Of a stretch of 64,000 nt of DNA, positions 1-9,969 are shown one piece after another. Origin of the DNA: Actinotalea alkalitolerans (GTDB taxonomy: Bacteria > Actinomycetota > Actinomycetes > Actinomycetales > Cellulomonadaceae). The notes below the pieces were generated by a model. It was given only the letters and a program-made list of their open reading frames with translations. It was not told the DNA's origin and did no database searches. The stretch is taken from contig NZ_JAMBPP010000002.1 in the NCBI RefSeq assembly GCF_023369855.1, forward strand, positions 118,438-182,437. The letters are read 5' to 3'. Every line of letters begins with the position of its first letter. Position 1 is the first letter of the stretch. A program made the translations under genes and the position numbers.

Positions 1-1
1 G

Positions 2-697
2 AGCCCCACGGACCGCCGCGGGGCGCGACCGCGCATGGGGATCATGCTCCAGGAGAGCGGCTTCGCGCCCGACCTCACCGTCGCCGAGTCGGTCGGCCTG
101 ATCGGTCGGCTCTCCGGCCGCTCGGACTCCGTGCGCCGCCTGCTCGACCTCGCCGACCTCGCACGCAGGGCCGACACGCGCGTGTCTCAGCTGTCCGGCG
201 GGGAGAAGCGCCGCCTCGACTTCGCGACCGCTGTGTACGGGCGGCCCGAGCTGATCGTCCTGGACGAGCCCACCACGGGGCTGGACATCCAGTCCCGGGA
301 CGCTCTGTGGGACACCGTGCAGCAGCTGCGCGAGGACGGCTCGACGGTCGTGCTGACCACGCACTACCTCGAAGAGGCCCAGCAGCGTGCCGACCGCATC
401 GGGCTCATGCACAACGGCTCCCTGCGCCACGAGGGAACGGTGTCCGAGCTGACCCGGTCTCTGCCGGCCTCCATCCGGTTCTCCCTCCCGCCCGGCGTGC
501 CGGCCCCGCCGCTGCGATGGGCTGCGCTCGCCGACCAGTCCTTCGAGATCGAGACGTTCCAGCTCCAGCGGGACCTCAAGCAGCTCCTCGACTGGGCGGA
601 CGCCCACGCGGTGGAGCTGAACGCGCTCTCCGCCGCACCGACCCGCCTGGACGACGTCTTCCGAGCCATCGAGGCCGAACCGGCTCTTGTCTCCTGA
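2..697 (+). CDS. ABC transporter ATP-binding protein, 5' end outside window
   Basis: This is the cytoplasmic ATPase of an ABC-2 type exporter. The reading frame is open from base 2, and the Walker A motif must lie upstream of the window. Visible are the Q-loop (MLQESGF), the signature LSGGEKRR, Walker B with D-loop (LIVLDEPTTGLD) and the H-loop His in TTHYLEEA. A C-terminal regulatory segment of about 80 residues follows. The family usually has 300-320 residues, so about 80-90 are missing. The membrane partner starts 22 bases after the stop with its own ribosome binding site, so the two genes form one operon. The substrate cannot be told; drug or peptide export is usual for this DrrA/NatA-like type. 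Confidence 0.93.
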   Translation, partial: SPTDRRGARPRMGIMLQESGFAPDLTVAESVGLIGRLSGRSDSVRRLLDLADLARRADTRVSQLSGGEKRRLDFATAVYGRPELIVLDEPTTGLDIQSRDALWDTVQQLREDGSTVVLTTHYLEEAQQRADRIGLMHNGSLRHEGTVSELTRSLPASIRFSLPPGVPAPPLRWAALADQSFEIETFQLQRDLKQLLDWADAHAVELNALSAAPTRLDDVFRAIEAEPALVS

Positions 698-719
698 CCA
701 GCCTGAAGGAGAGAACCTC

Positions 720-1439
720 ATGCTTCTCATCGCGCGCAGTGAACTGCTCCAGATCGTCCGCAACCGCGCCGTACTGATCACCAGCCTCGTCATGCCCGTG
801 GCGGCGAGTGCCTTCTTCATCTACAACCGCGACGTGTTCTCCAGGATCGGCAGCCTCGGCTACATCGCGGCGGTGCTCGTCTTCACGATCGCGGCATTCA
901 CTCTCTACTCGACGACCGTGACGACGCTCGCCGCTCGCCGTCAGAGCCTCTTCCTCAAGCGGCTGCGTTCGACCGCCGCGAGCGACGCGACCATCCTGAC
1001 CGGTCTGGTGCTCCCGGTCAGCGTGATCGCCGTGGTCCAGGTGGGGGTGATCCTGGTGGTCTTCGCGGCCGTCGGCAGCGCGCCCGCCGACGGCGTGCTG
1101 GCCGCAGCGGCCGTGGTCGCGACCTTCGCCATGATGCTCGCGCTCGGCATAGCCACGGCCGGCGTCACGAACTCTCCGGAGCACGCCCAGGTCACCGCGC
1201 TCCCGCTCAGCCTGGGGGTCATCGCCGTGGCGAGCTGGGTGGGGATCACAGGTACGGAGAGTCTGACCCTGCTGAAGCGGCTGCTGCCCGGCGGGGCGGC
1301 CACCGAGCTGGTGGTGAGCTCCTGGAACGGCGGGGCAGAGCTCGCCGCCACGCTTCCGCTGCTCGCCGTGACCCTCGCATGGGTCGTGGCGGCCATCGCG
1401 CTCGCCTCCCGGATGGTCCGTTGGGAGCCACGCCGATGA
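720..1439 (+). CDS. ABC-2 type transporter permease
   Basis: Membrane subunit that pairs with the preceding ATPase. The 239-residue protein has about six hydrophobic segments (for example around VLITSLVMPVAASAFFIY and GYIAAVLVFTIAAFTLY) and the DrrB/NatB-like topology. I chose the ATG at 720 because GAAGGAGAG at 705-713 lies six bases upstream; an in-frame TTG at 687 would add eleven residues overlapping the end of the ATPase gene. The export substrate is unknown. A 138-base gap without clear features separates it from the hydrolase gene. Confidence 0.88.
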   Translation: MLLIARSELLQIVRNRAVLITSLVMPVAASAFFIYNRDVFSRIGSLGYIAAVLVFTIAAFTLYSTTVTTLAARRQSLFLKRLRSTAASDATILTGLVLPVSVIAVVQVGVILVVFAAVGSAPADGVLAAAAVVATFAMMLALGIATAGVTNSPEHAQVTALPLSLGVIAVASWVGITGTESLTLLKRLLPGGAATELVVSSWNGGAELAATLPLLAVTLAWVVAAIALASRMVRWEPRR

Positions 1440-1448
1440 GCCACCTGA

Positions 1449-2423
<975 letters not shown>

Positions 2424-2436
2424 CGAGAAGGGCACC

Positions 2437-3516
2437 GTGAAGAAGGGGTCACGCACCGTCACGACGCTCGCGTCCGACCCGCCTGATGCGGAGCGCCCTC
2501 GTCGGCGACGGCGATGGCCGTGGGTCACTTCCAGCGTCCTCGTGGTCTTCGTGGTCGTCGTCGGCACCGCCACGGCGGTCTTCCAGCTCGGCCTTCCCTG
2601 GTGGATGGAGGTAGGAGATCGCAACCACGTGCATGAGGGCGAAGCCGGTTCTCTGCGCTACCAGGTCCACCTTCCGCCGCAGTACGACGGCACGACCCGA
2701 CTGCCGACGGTGATGGCGATCCACGGCTGCGGGATGACCGGCTACGGATGGAACTCGATGAAGGCCACGACTCAGCTCAACAGCCTGGCCGACAGCGAGG
2801 GCTTCATCGTCGTCTACCCGACGCAACGGGTTCTCCGCGACGTGTTCAACTGCTGGAACTCGGCCGACCCGCGAGAGCAGCACCGCCATGACGGAGAACC
2901 CGCGCTGCTGGCCGGCGTCGCCCGGGAGGTCGTCCAGAAGTACGACGCGGACCCGGGCCGCGTGCACGTCGCCGGTGCCTCATCCGGCGCGGGGGCCGCC
3001 ATCATCCTCGCCGTGACCTACCCCGACGTCTTCGCGACCGTGACGTCGATCGCCGGCGGCGAGTACGGGTTGAACCAGGTGGACCCGGGCGACCCCGACT
3101 CCACGCCACCGGACGACACCGCACGTCAGGCGTGGGCGCAGATGGGCGGCCGGGCGCGGACAGTGCCGCTGCTGGTCGTCCAGGGCGAGCAGGACGAGGT
3201 CGTTCCGCCCCTCGTCGGAGACCGGCTCGTCGAGCACTGGATCGCGGTCAGCGACCTGGTCGACGACGGCCTGCTCAACGGCAGCCTCGACCTGGTCGAG
3301 GAGACCACGACGGTGCCCGCGGAAGAGGGCAGATACGCGTACTCGCACACTGCGGTCACCGCGCCGGACGGCACGTCCGTCGTCGAGGCGTACGTCGTCC
3401 AGGACCTGGGGCACGCCTGGCCGGGTCCGGCCGGCGACGGTCTCTTCACCGATCACGCCGGTCCCGACGCCAGCGCCATTGCCTGGGACTTCGCCCGACG
3501 CCACCCGAAGGGATGA
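2437..3516 (+). CDS. Membrane-anchored or secreted esterase of the PHB depolymerase family
   Basis: Protein of 359 residues with an N-terminal hydrophobic helix (about residues 24-45) after an Arg-rich stretch, so it is secreted or anchored in the membrane. The rest is an Esterase_PHB fold: the oxyanion region IHGCGMTGYGW, the nucleophile Ser in GASSGAG, and a C-terminal His in DLGHAWPG. The family hydrolyses polyhydroxyalkanoates, feruloyl or acetyl-xylan esters; which of these applies is not visible. The GTG at 2437 is chosen because GAGAAGGG precedes it; an ATG at 2389 would overlap the upstream gene by 35 bases. Confidence 0.85.
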   Translation: MKKGSRTVTTLASDPPDAERPRRRRRWPWVTSSVLVVFVVVVGTATAVFQLGLPWWMEVGDRNHVHEGEAGSLRYQVHLPPQYDGTTRLPTVMAIHGCGMTGYGWNSMKATTQLNSLADSEGFIVVYPTQRVLRDVFNCWNSADPREQHRHDGEPALLAGVAREVVQKYDADPGRVHVAGASSGAGAAIILAVTYPDVFATVTSIAGGEYGLNQVDPGDPDSTPPDDTARQAWAQMGGRARTVPLLVVQGEQDEVVPPLVGDRLVEHWIAVSDLVDDGLLNGSLDLVEETTTVPAEEGRYAYSHTAVTAPDGTSVVEAYVVQDLGHAWPGPAGDGLFTDHAGPDASAIAWDFARRHPKG

Positions 3517-3580
3517 CCCCGATCAGAGCGCTCTCTGACGTCTCGACCACGACCCACCGGACCACGGAGGAGCAACCGTC

Positions 3581-3772
3581 ATGAACGACATCGTTCTCAA
3601 GGCCACAGCCAGGAGCTGGGTCGGTCTTGCCGTGCTGGTCCTCCCGCTGCTGCTGATCACGATCGACGGCACTGTTCTGGTCCTCGCCGCCATCTGGGCC
3701 CTCGTCACGCTCCGGGGTGTAGCCGCGAACCAGGACCTCGCCGCAGAGCACGAGCACGAGCTGATGCACTGA
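3581..3772 (+). CDS. 63-residue membrane protein resembling the first helix of a DHA2-type MFS pump
   Basis: Small protein with a very good ribosome binding site (GGAGGAG at 3566-3572, ATG at 3581). Residues 12-34 (RSWVGLAVLVLPLLLITIDG...) resemble TM1 of EmrB/QacA-type drug transporters, including the conserved Asp followed by TVL. Instead of the expected ALP loop and eleven or thirteen more helices, the sequence continues as a second hydrophobic stretch, a charged linker and a His/Glu-rich tail (AAEHEHELMH). It is either a remnant of a deleted transporter gene with a new 3' end or a genuine small membrane protein. Function unknown. Confidence 0.6.
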   Translation: MNDIVLKATARSWVGLAVLVLPLLLITIDGTVLVLAAIWALVTLRGVAANQDLAAEHEHELMH

Positions 3773-3948
3773 CCGCGGTCACGAACGCACATGGTGGTCT
3801 CCGACCGGCTACCGAGGACGCATCCGTCTCGCCGCGGTGCTCGACCTACCCTGCTGAGCATGGAGGGCGCTCCGCAGGGCGCCGCTACCCGGCGCACCCT
3901 GCGGACCGATCGGTCGGAGCTCCGGTTCACAAGCGAGAGGAAGAACCG

Positions 3949-4686
3949 ATGACTCAGCCTCCTGAGGATCCCCGCGTCGAGGGCGCGGCCGAGACACCCG
4001 GCGGGGCGAAGGCCCCGGACGCACCGACTCTGGCCGAGGACCTCCTTCTCCTCCTGTTCCAACCCGCCTCAGGCACCATCGCCGGAGAGACCACGCTCTA
4101 CTACGTCCTCGCCGGGGCCGCGCTCGCCGACCTCGCCCTCGACGAGCGCGTGACGACCACGGGGGCCCGGACCGGGACCGAGAGCATCGAGGCGGTCGAC
4201 GGTCGGGCACCGTCGGACGAGATCCTCCTCGCTGCCTGGGACTACGTCTCCGAGCGACCCCGCGACGTCCAGACCCTCCTCGCCGCCATCGGACCGACGC
4301 TCCGCCAGCCTCTGCTGGGGCGTCTGATCGCACGTGGTGACCTCCGCAAGGTGAGCCGCAAGGTGCTTGGCCTGCTCACCACCACAGCTCTCGAGGACGG
4401 CGGGAACGGGCGCCGGCTCGGACTCCTGGAGGACGTCCGCGACGTCCTCGTCGACGGGGCGGAGCCGACACCCCGTACCGCCGCGCTCGCTGCACTGATC
4501 TGGGCGAGCGGCACGCTCCCCCAGTTCGACCCGTGGATCCCCTGGACCTCGTCCGTCGTCACCCGCGCCCAGGAGCTCGAGCGCGGGAGCTGGGGCGCAG
4601 GAGCCGCCGGCGAAGCGGTCACGCGCACCACTTCCGCGATCATCGTCAACAGCGTCGTCGTCGCCACCGCCGCCCTTCCCCGGTGA
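3949..4686 (+). CDS. GPP34 family phosphoprotein
   Basis: Protein of 245 residues with the GPP34 (GOLPH3/VPS74-like) fold. The N-terminal core LAEDLLLLLFQPASGTI, followed by an Ala/Leu-rich helical section with LADLALDERV, is the usual signature in actinobacteria. Eukaryotic members bind phosphatidylinositol-4-phosphate at Golgi membranes; the role of the many actinobacterial paralogues is unknown, and membrane-lipid or polyketide-compartment roles are only proposed. GAGAGGAAGAACC precedes the ATG. A possible -10 box (TACCCT, about 3848-3853) lies ~95 bases upstream, so it probably has its own promoter. Confidence 0.85.
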   Translation: MTQPPEDPRVEGAAETPGGAKAPDAPTLAEDLLLLLFQPASGTIAGETTLYYVLAGAALADLALDERVTTTGARTGTESIEAVDGRAPSDEILLAAWDYVSERPRDVQTLLAAIGPTLRQPLLGRLIARGDLRKVSRKVLGLLTTTALEDGGNGRRLGLLEDVRDVLVDGAEPTPRTAALAALIWASGTLPQFDPWIPWTSSVVTRAQELERGSWGAGAAGEAVTRTTSAIIVNSVVVATAALPR

Positions 4687-5242
<556 letters not shown>

Positions 5243-5611
5243 GTGCGTCGTCGTCCCGCAGCTCTGCTGGTTGCCACCTGCCTCGCCCTGACTGCTTGCG
5301 GAGGAACCGGTGAGCAGCCCGACCCGCCCGACTCGCCGTCGCCGGTCGGCTCGCCCGCCCCGACCGAGGGCGCCGAGGAGTACGGGGCTTTCCTGGACCA
5401 GGTGAGTCAGATCGACGAAGGGCTTGTTGGTGGGCAGGTCGTGGAGTGGGCGCAGGAGATCTGTGCCGAGATCGACGACGGAGCCACTCAGGACGACGTT
5501 CACGAGCGCGTCGACGAGCTGTTCAGCCAGGGCGCCGTCGAGGAGCTCACGCAGGACGACGTCGCGGCGATCGGCGACATGATCGAGACCAGCGTGTGCA
5601 GCCCGGCCTGA
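5243..5611 (+). CDS. DUF732-like secreted lipoprotein
   Basis: Protein of 122 residues with a lipoprotein signal peptide (RRRPAALLVATCLALTACGG, lipobox LTAC) and a Pro/Ser-rich linker. The small helical domain runs from YGAFLDQVSQ to SVCSPA, and two cysteines (EICAEI and SVCSPA) frame it. The layout FLDQ...ICA...GA...SVC matches the DUF732 domain of mycobacterial small exported proteins, whose function is unknown. AGGAGG at 5233-5238 and a five-base spacing fix the GTG at 5243. Its neighbours are relics, so no operon context helps. Confidence 0.72.
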   Translation: MRRRPAALLVATCLALTACGGTGEQPDPPDSPSPVGSPAPTEGAEEYGAFLDQVSQIDEGLVGGQVVEWAQEICAEIDDGATQDDVHERVDELFSQGAVEELTQDDVAAIGDMIETSVCSPA

Positions 5612-5645
5612 CCGTTCTCTGCCGCCGAACCACACGGAACTCGCC

Positions 5646-5831
5646 CCTTCGCTCAGCACGGCGTCACTCAACACCTCGTTGATCGCCGGAAGGGCGGTGA
5701 GCAGGCTCGTGCGACGACTCGAGCAGCCCGACACCCCGGCCGAGGAGATCGTCGCGCCTCATCGCCACAACACCAGAGGCCCTCTCGATCCGAAGATCGA
5801 AAGGGCCTCTGAACTGCTACTTCACAAGTAG
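5646..5831 (+). pseudogene. Possible C-terminal fragment of a LacI-family regulator
   Basis: The plus-strand frame reading SLNTSLIAGRAVSRLVRRLE, then QPDTPAEEIVAPHRHNTRGP, has the spacing of the last ~45 residues of LacI/PurR regulators (IG..AV..L...L..PD.PP...V.P..LV.R.S). It has no start, no DNA-binding domain and no ligand-binding core, and its stop codon overlaps the 3' end of the tRNA gene. If the match is right, the rest of the gene has been lost, perhaps during insertion next to the tRNA. The similarity is short, so I hold it loosely. Confidence 0.35.
5774..5811 (-). terminator. Hairpin downstream of the tRNA gene
   Basis: Long stem formed by AGAGGCCCTCTCGATC and GATCGAAAGGGCCTCT around a CGAA tetraloop (one mismatch), 18 bases beyond the tRNA 3' end on the minus strand. 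There is no strong U tract. It most probably ends the tRNA transcript or guides its 3' processing. Confidence 0.65.
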
Positions 5832-5902
5832 CGGGGGTAGGATTTGAACCTACGACCTCTGGGTTATGAGCCCAGCGAGCTACCGAGCTGCTCCACCCCG
5901 CG
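5829..5902 (-). tRNA. Initiator tRNA-fMet (CAT anticodon)
   Basis: Cloverleaf of 74 bases without an encoded CCA. The minus strand starts CGCGGGGTGGAGCAG, the anticodon stem-loop is CTGGG-CTCATAA-CCCAG, and the T arm is GTAGG-TTCAAAT-CCTAC. Two initiator hallmarks are visible: no Watson-Crick pair at position 1-72 (C opposite T), and three consecutive G-C pairs in the anticodon stem. It is transcribed towards lower coordinates from a promoter at 5914-5943. The DNA beyond its 3' end carries gene relics, as expected for a tRNA used as an insertion boundary. Confidence 0.96.
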
Positions 5903-5913
5903 TCGGTTCCGTA

Positions 5914-5943
5914 ACCATACGTGCCCGGGGACGACCAGAGCAA
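5914..5943 (-). promoter_or_regulatory. Promoter of the initiator tRNA gene
   Basis: On the minus strand a -35 TTGCTC (5943-5938) and a -10 TATGGT (5919-5914) are separated by 18 bases. The tRNA 5' end lies 11 bases beyond the -10 box. The match to the primary sigma consensus is good for such G+C-rich DNA. Confidence 0.65.
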
Positions 5944-6031
5944 ATCGTCGCCCTGGCCCCGCCAGCTCACCACTCAGGCGCCGGCTCAGGCACCGCCTCA
6001 CGCCTCGGCCGCGCACACCTCGCGCAGACGC

Positions 6032-6064
6032 GACGGGGCGGTGCCTTCTCGGCACCGCCCCGTC
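6032..6064 (-). terminator. Terminator hairpin after the UPF0182 gene
   Basis: Perfect 14-base stem GACGGGGCGGTGCC / GGCACCGCCCCGTC around a TTCTC loop, about 60 bases past the stop of the minus-strand UPF0182 gene. It has no U tract, which is common for actinobacterial terminators. It may also insulate the tRNA promoter. Confidence 0.65.
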
Positions 6065-6126
6065 CACGATCCTTCCCCGCTCACCCGACCCGGCAGCACG
6101 TCACCGTTCAGGTCAGCGGGTCGTCC

Positions 6127-9100
6127 TCACCCGGCGAGCTCGGCCTCGGCGGCGATGGCTGCCTCGAGCGCGGTCTGCAACCGTTCCTGAGCGTCGCCGT
6201 AGGCCGCGAAGTCACCTGCGGAGAGCGCGTCCTGCCCGTCGGCGATGGCCTCACGGGCGTCGTCGAGCGCGGCGGACAGGCGGGCCCGGGCGTCGCCGGG
6301 GACCGTCGGTGTCGTCGGCTCGTCGACCTCGGGCTCGTCGGTCGGCTCGGGGGCCGTCGTCGGGGCCGGGGGCGGGTCACCCTCACCTGGCAGCGGGTCC
6401 AGGGGCAGGTCGGGCACCACCTCGACGTCGTCACCGGGGCCGACCTCGCCGACCCCTGCGTCTCCGCCGAAGACCTGGTCGAGGGCCTCGTCCAGGGTGT
6501 TGGCGAAGCCGATCTCCTCACCGAAGGAGACCAGCACCCGCTGCAGCAGCGGGAACTGCGTGCCCGTGGAGGACTGCACGTACACCGGCTGCACGTAGAG
6601 CAGGCCGCCACCCACGGGCAGGGTCAGCAGGTTGCCGGGCACCACGGTGGAGTTGCCGAGCCCCAGCACGTTGAGGCTTTCGGAGACCTCCGGGTTGGAC
6701 CGGAAGTTGTTGTTGACCTGGCCCGGCCCGGGCACGGTGGCGTTACGTGGCAGCTCGAGCAGACGGAGCTGCCCGTACCCTTCACGCCGCTCCCCCTCGC
6801 CGTTGCCCGGCTCAGCGTCCACCGCGAGGAAGCCGGTGAGCACGTTGCGGTCGGTGTTGCCACCCGGGATGAAGGTGGAGGTGAGCGAGAAGGTCGGCTC
6901 GTCCTGCGTGGGCATCCGCAGCGTCAGGTAGTACGGCGGCTGCGGGCCGCGCTCGTTGTTGACCGGGTCGTTCGGGTTGGCCCAGAAGTCCTGGCCCGAG
7001 TAGAAGTCCGACGCGTTGTCCACGTGGTACCTGGACAGCAGGTTCCGCTGGACCTTGAACAGGTCCTCGGGGTAGCGCAGGTGGCTCATCAGGTCGCCCG
7101 AGATCTCGCTCATCGGCGAGACGATGTTCGGGAACACGCTGGTCCATGCCTGCAGGATCGGGTCCTCGTCGTCCCACGCGTAGAGCGTCACCTCACCCGA
7201 GTACGCGTCCACCGTCGCCTTGACCGAGTTGCGCAGGTAGTTCACCTGCTGGGGGGCCAGCGCGGCGATGACGTCCGACTGGGTGGTCAGCGAGTCGGTG
7301 GTGATGTCCTCGAGGGGCCGCGAGGCCGAGTAGGGGTAGGCGTCGGAGGTGGTGTACCCGTCGACGATCCAGACCACCCGCTCGTCGACGACGGCCGGGT
7401 AGACCCGGGTGTCGAGGGTCAGGAACGGTGCGACCTTGGCCACCCGGTCCCGCGGGTCGCGGTCGTAGAGGATCTGCGAGTCCTCGGTCACCCGGTCGGA
7501 GAACATGATCTGCTCGGAGCCGAACTTGATCGCGTAGAGCAGCTTGTTCCAGGTGCTGCCGATGCTCGGCCCGGCCGCGACGTCCTGCGTGGGGAAGGTC
7601 GTGTTGACCTGACCACCGGCGTCGTCGTCCGGGAAGTCGAGCTCCCACGGCTCGGCGCCCTCGGGGGCGCCGACGATCGAGTACTCGGGTGTGCTCTGCC
7701 CGAAGTAGATGCGCGGCTCGTAGTCGCCCAGCGAACCGGTCGAGGGGATGCCGCCCTGGTAGAAGGCGGGGCGACCGTCGGCCGCGGTGGTGTTGCCGTA
7801 CGCGGCGACGACGCCGAATCCGTGGGTGAAGACCGTGTGGTCGTTGATCCAGGAACGCTGGTCGGCGCCCAGACCGGCGAGGTTCAGCTCGCGGACGGCG
7901 ATCACCGTGTCGCGGCTCTCACCCTCGATCTCGTACCGGTCGACCGCGAGGGTGTCGGCGAAGTTGTAGTACTGCTTGTTCTGCTGCAGCTGGCGGAACG
8001 AGGGGCTGATGATCGCGGGGTCGAGCAGCCGGATGCTGGCCGCCGTCTCGGCGTCGGCCCGCAGGCCACCCTCCTCGGGCTCGAGGGCCGCGTTGTAGGT
8101 GGTGATCTCGACGTCCTCGAGCCCGAAGGCGGCCTTGGTCGCGTCGATGTTGCGCTGGATGAACTCGGCCTCGAGGGTCTGTGCGTTCGGGTCGACCTGG
8201 AACCGCTGCACGACGGCGGGGTAGATCCCGCCGATCGCGATGGCCGAGACGACCATCACGGCCACACCGGCGGCCGGCAGGCGCCACGTGCCGCGCAGCG
8301 CGGCCACCAGGAACAGCCCGGCCACGATGATCGCGATGACCGTGAGGATGACCCGGGAGGGGAGCACGGCGTTGATGTCCGAGTAGGACGCACCCTCGAA
8401 ACGCTCACCGGACTTGGTCAGCAGCGAGTACCGGTCGAGCCAGTAGTTGGCGGCGATCAGCAGCATGACGAGCGCGGCGACGACACCGAGCTGCACGCGC
8501 GCGGCGCGCGTCGTGCGCTCACCTCCACCGCCCAGACGCAGGCCGCCGTACAGGTACTGGGTCGCCGCACCGGCGATCCCCGCGATGACCACCACGGCCA
8601 TGAGGAAGGACACCACGAACCGGACCGCCGGCAGCGTGAAGATGAAGAACGACAGGTCCATGCCGTACTGGGGGTCCAGCACGCCGAACTCGACCTGGTT
8701 GAGGTACAGCTGCACCGTGGTCCACTGCGCCGAGGCCGCCGCGCCGGCGAAGAAGCCCAGCAGCGCCGGTCCGGCGATCATGACCAGGCGACGCAGGGGC
8801 TCGATCATCTCGCGGTACTGGTCCAGCGACGCCTGCTCGGGGGTCGACGGCGCGTAGATCGGCCGGGTGCGGTACCCGACGTTCAGGCTGACGCCCACGG
8901 CCGTGGCCATCAGCAGGAAGCCGATGACGAACAGCAGGCCACGGGTCACCCACTCGGTCCGCAGGACCTCGAGGAACCCGAGCTGGCTGTACCAGAGCAC
9001 CTCGGTCCACACCTGGGCGGTGATCAGCAGGAGCACGCCGAGCGCGGCGAGGACGATCAGCGTGGGGCCCAGGGCCCCACGACGTCGGGCCGGGCTCGGG

Positions 9101-9138
9101 GCGCCGGCAGCTGGGCGGGGAGAAGGTGCAAAGGTCAC
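6127..9138 (-). CDS. UPF0182 family large membrane protein
   Basis: Protein of 1,003 residues in the usual length range of the family. The N-terminal third contains about seven transmembrane helices (for example LGPTLIVLAALGVLLLITA and GLLFVIGFLLMATAVGVSL) with conserved loops such as WYSQLGF and GYRTRPIY. A long extracytoplasmic domain follows. The C-terminus is a Pro/Thr/Glu-rich linker plus a short Ala/Glu-rich helical tail. Function is unknown; in mycobacteria the gene next to the PDZ protease (Rv3193c) belongs to this family. The start is a GTG at 9138 with only a weak ribosome binding site. It diverges from the PPA1309 gene. Confidence 0.92.
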   Translation of the reverse strand: MTFAPSPRPAAGAPSPARRRGALGPTLIVLAALGVLLLITAQVWTEVLWYSQLGFLEVLRTEWVTRGLLFVIGFLLMATAVGVSLNVGYRTRPIYAPSTPEQASLDQYREMIEPLRRLVMIAGPALLGFFAGAAASAQWTTVQLYLNQVEFGVLDPQYGMDLSFFIFTLPAVRFVVSFLMAVVVIAGIAGAATQYLYGGLRLGGGGERTTRAARVQLGVVAALVMLLIAANYWLDRYSLLTKSGERFEGASYSDINAVLPSRVILTVIAIIVAGLFLVAALRGTWRLPAAGVAVMVVSAIAIGGIYPAVVQRFQVDPNAQTLEAEFIQRNIDATKAAFGLEDVEITTYNAALEPEEGGLRADAETAASIRLLDPAIISPSFRQLQQNKQYYNFADTLAVDRYEIEGESRDTVIAVRELNLAGLGADQRSWINDHTVFTHGFGVVAAYGNTTAADGRPAFYQGGIPSTGSLGDYEPRIYFGQSTPEYSIVGAPEGAEPWELDFPDDDAGGQVNTTFPTQDVAAGPSIGSTWNKLLYAIKFGSEQIMFSDRVTEDSQILYDRDPRDRVAKVAPFLTLDTRVYPAVVDERVVWIVDGYTTSDAYPYSASRPLEDITTDSLTTQSDVIAALAPQQVNYLRNSVKATVDAYSGEVTLYAWDDEDPILQAWTSVFPNIVSPMSEISGDLMSHLRYPEDLFKVQRNLLSRYHVDNASDFYSGQDFWANPNDPVNNERGPQPPYYLTLRMPTQDEPTFSLTSTFIPGGNTDRNVLTGFLAVDAEPGNGEGERREGYGQLRLLELPRNATVPGPGQVNNNFRSNPEVSESLNVLGLGNSTVVPGNLLTLPVGGGLLYVQPVYVQSSTGTQFPLLQRVLVSFGEEIGFANTLDEALDQVFGGDAGVGEVGPGDDVEVVPDLPLDPLPGEGDPPPAPTTAPEPTDEPEVDEPTTPTVPGDARARLSAALDDAREAIADGQDALSAGDFAAYGDAQERLQTALEAAIAAEAELAG

Positions 9139-9320
9139 GTCGTGGGTACCTCGTGGATCGGCGTCGTCGGCGGGCGGCGGCTGTCACCGCGCACGTACCC
9201 TCGGAAGGGCAGTACGAGGTGTCTGCTGTGGAACGTCCCAGGTGGCTCCCAGGTTCCCACACGAGCCGCCGCCCCGTGCAGCGCACGGCATCCCGACCCG
9301 GTACCTGCAAGCATGGGGCG

Positions 9321-9896
9321 ATGAGCGACGACCCGACCCAGCCCGGCATCCCGACCGACTCCACGCCCGCCCGACCTGGCCTCGCCGACGCGGTCCACGA
9401 GATCGAGCGTCATGTCTCCTCGGGCGGATGGGACGGCCCGGTCCGGGTGTTCGCCCTGGTCGGCACGGCCAACGCCCTGGCGACCGAGCCGGGTCTGGAG
9501 CAGCAGCTCCCCGCCGACGTCGTCGCCCGCGCACGCCGGGACCCGCACCACCTCACCTCGGTCGAGCAGGACGGCCTCCCGTCGGTGACCGACCTCGAGC
9601 AGCTGCTCGGCGGCCTGACGTGGCCGCCCAGCGTCGACGGCGCCGCGGTCGTCGTCGAGCGCGTGGTCCTGCCCCCGGCCGCCGAGGAGGGTATGCCGGG
9701 CGACCCCGAGGCTGCGCTGGACTACCTGATGAGCCACCCCGAGCGGCAGGACGTGCGGATCGCTGTCGGCGCGCTGCGCACGGGCGAGAGCTGGTGCGCG
9801 GTACGGACCCGGGCCAACGACTCCGACGACGCCGTCGGTGGGGGACCCGACCTCGTCCCCGGGCTCGTCGAAGCCGTCCGCGCGACCTTCAGCTGA
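9321..9896 (+). CDS. PPA1309 family protein
   Basis: Protein of 191 residues conserved in actinobacteria and of unknown function. Family features visible are HVSSGGWDGPVRVFALV near the N-terminus, the central DGLP...LEQLLGGLTWPPSVDGAAVV segment and the C-terminal VRIAVGALRTGESWCAVR. No membrane segment or signal peptide is seen, so it is cytosolic. The ATG at 9321 gives the family's usual length; a weak -10-like AAGCAT ends six bases earlier, so the message may be leaderless. It converges on the PDZ protease gene. Confidence 0.88.
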   Translation: MSDDPTQPGIPTDSTPARPGLADAVHEIERHVSSGGWDGPVRVFALVGTANALATEPGLEQQLPADVVARARRDPHHLTSVEQDGLPSVTDLEQLLGGLTWPPSVDGAAVVVERVVLPPAAEEGMPGDPEAALDYLMSHPERQDVRIAVGALRTGESWCAVRTRANDSDDAVGGGPDLVPGLVEAVRATFS

Positions 9897-9969
9897 CCGC
9901 CACCTGAGCGCTCCCTCCACCCGCGCCCGACGCCCCGGGCAGCCCGATCCCGGGCCGGCCCGGCACAGC

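Noticed and set aside
5866..9324. Very long open frame antisense to the UPF0182 gene
   Set aside because: High G+C leaves the opposite strand open; composition is Arg/Gly/Val/His-rich with no domain, while the minus-strand protein has clear helices and family motifs.
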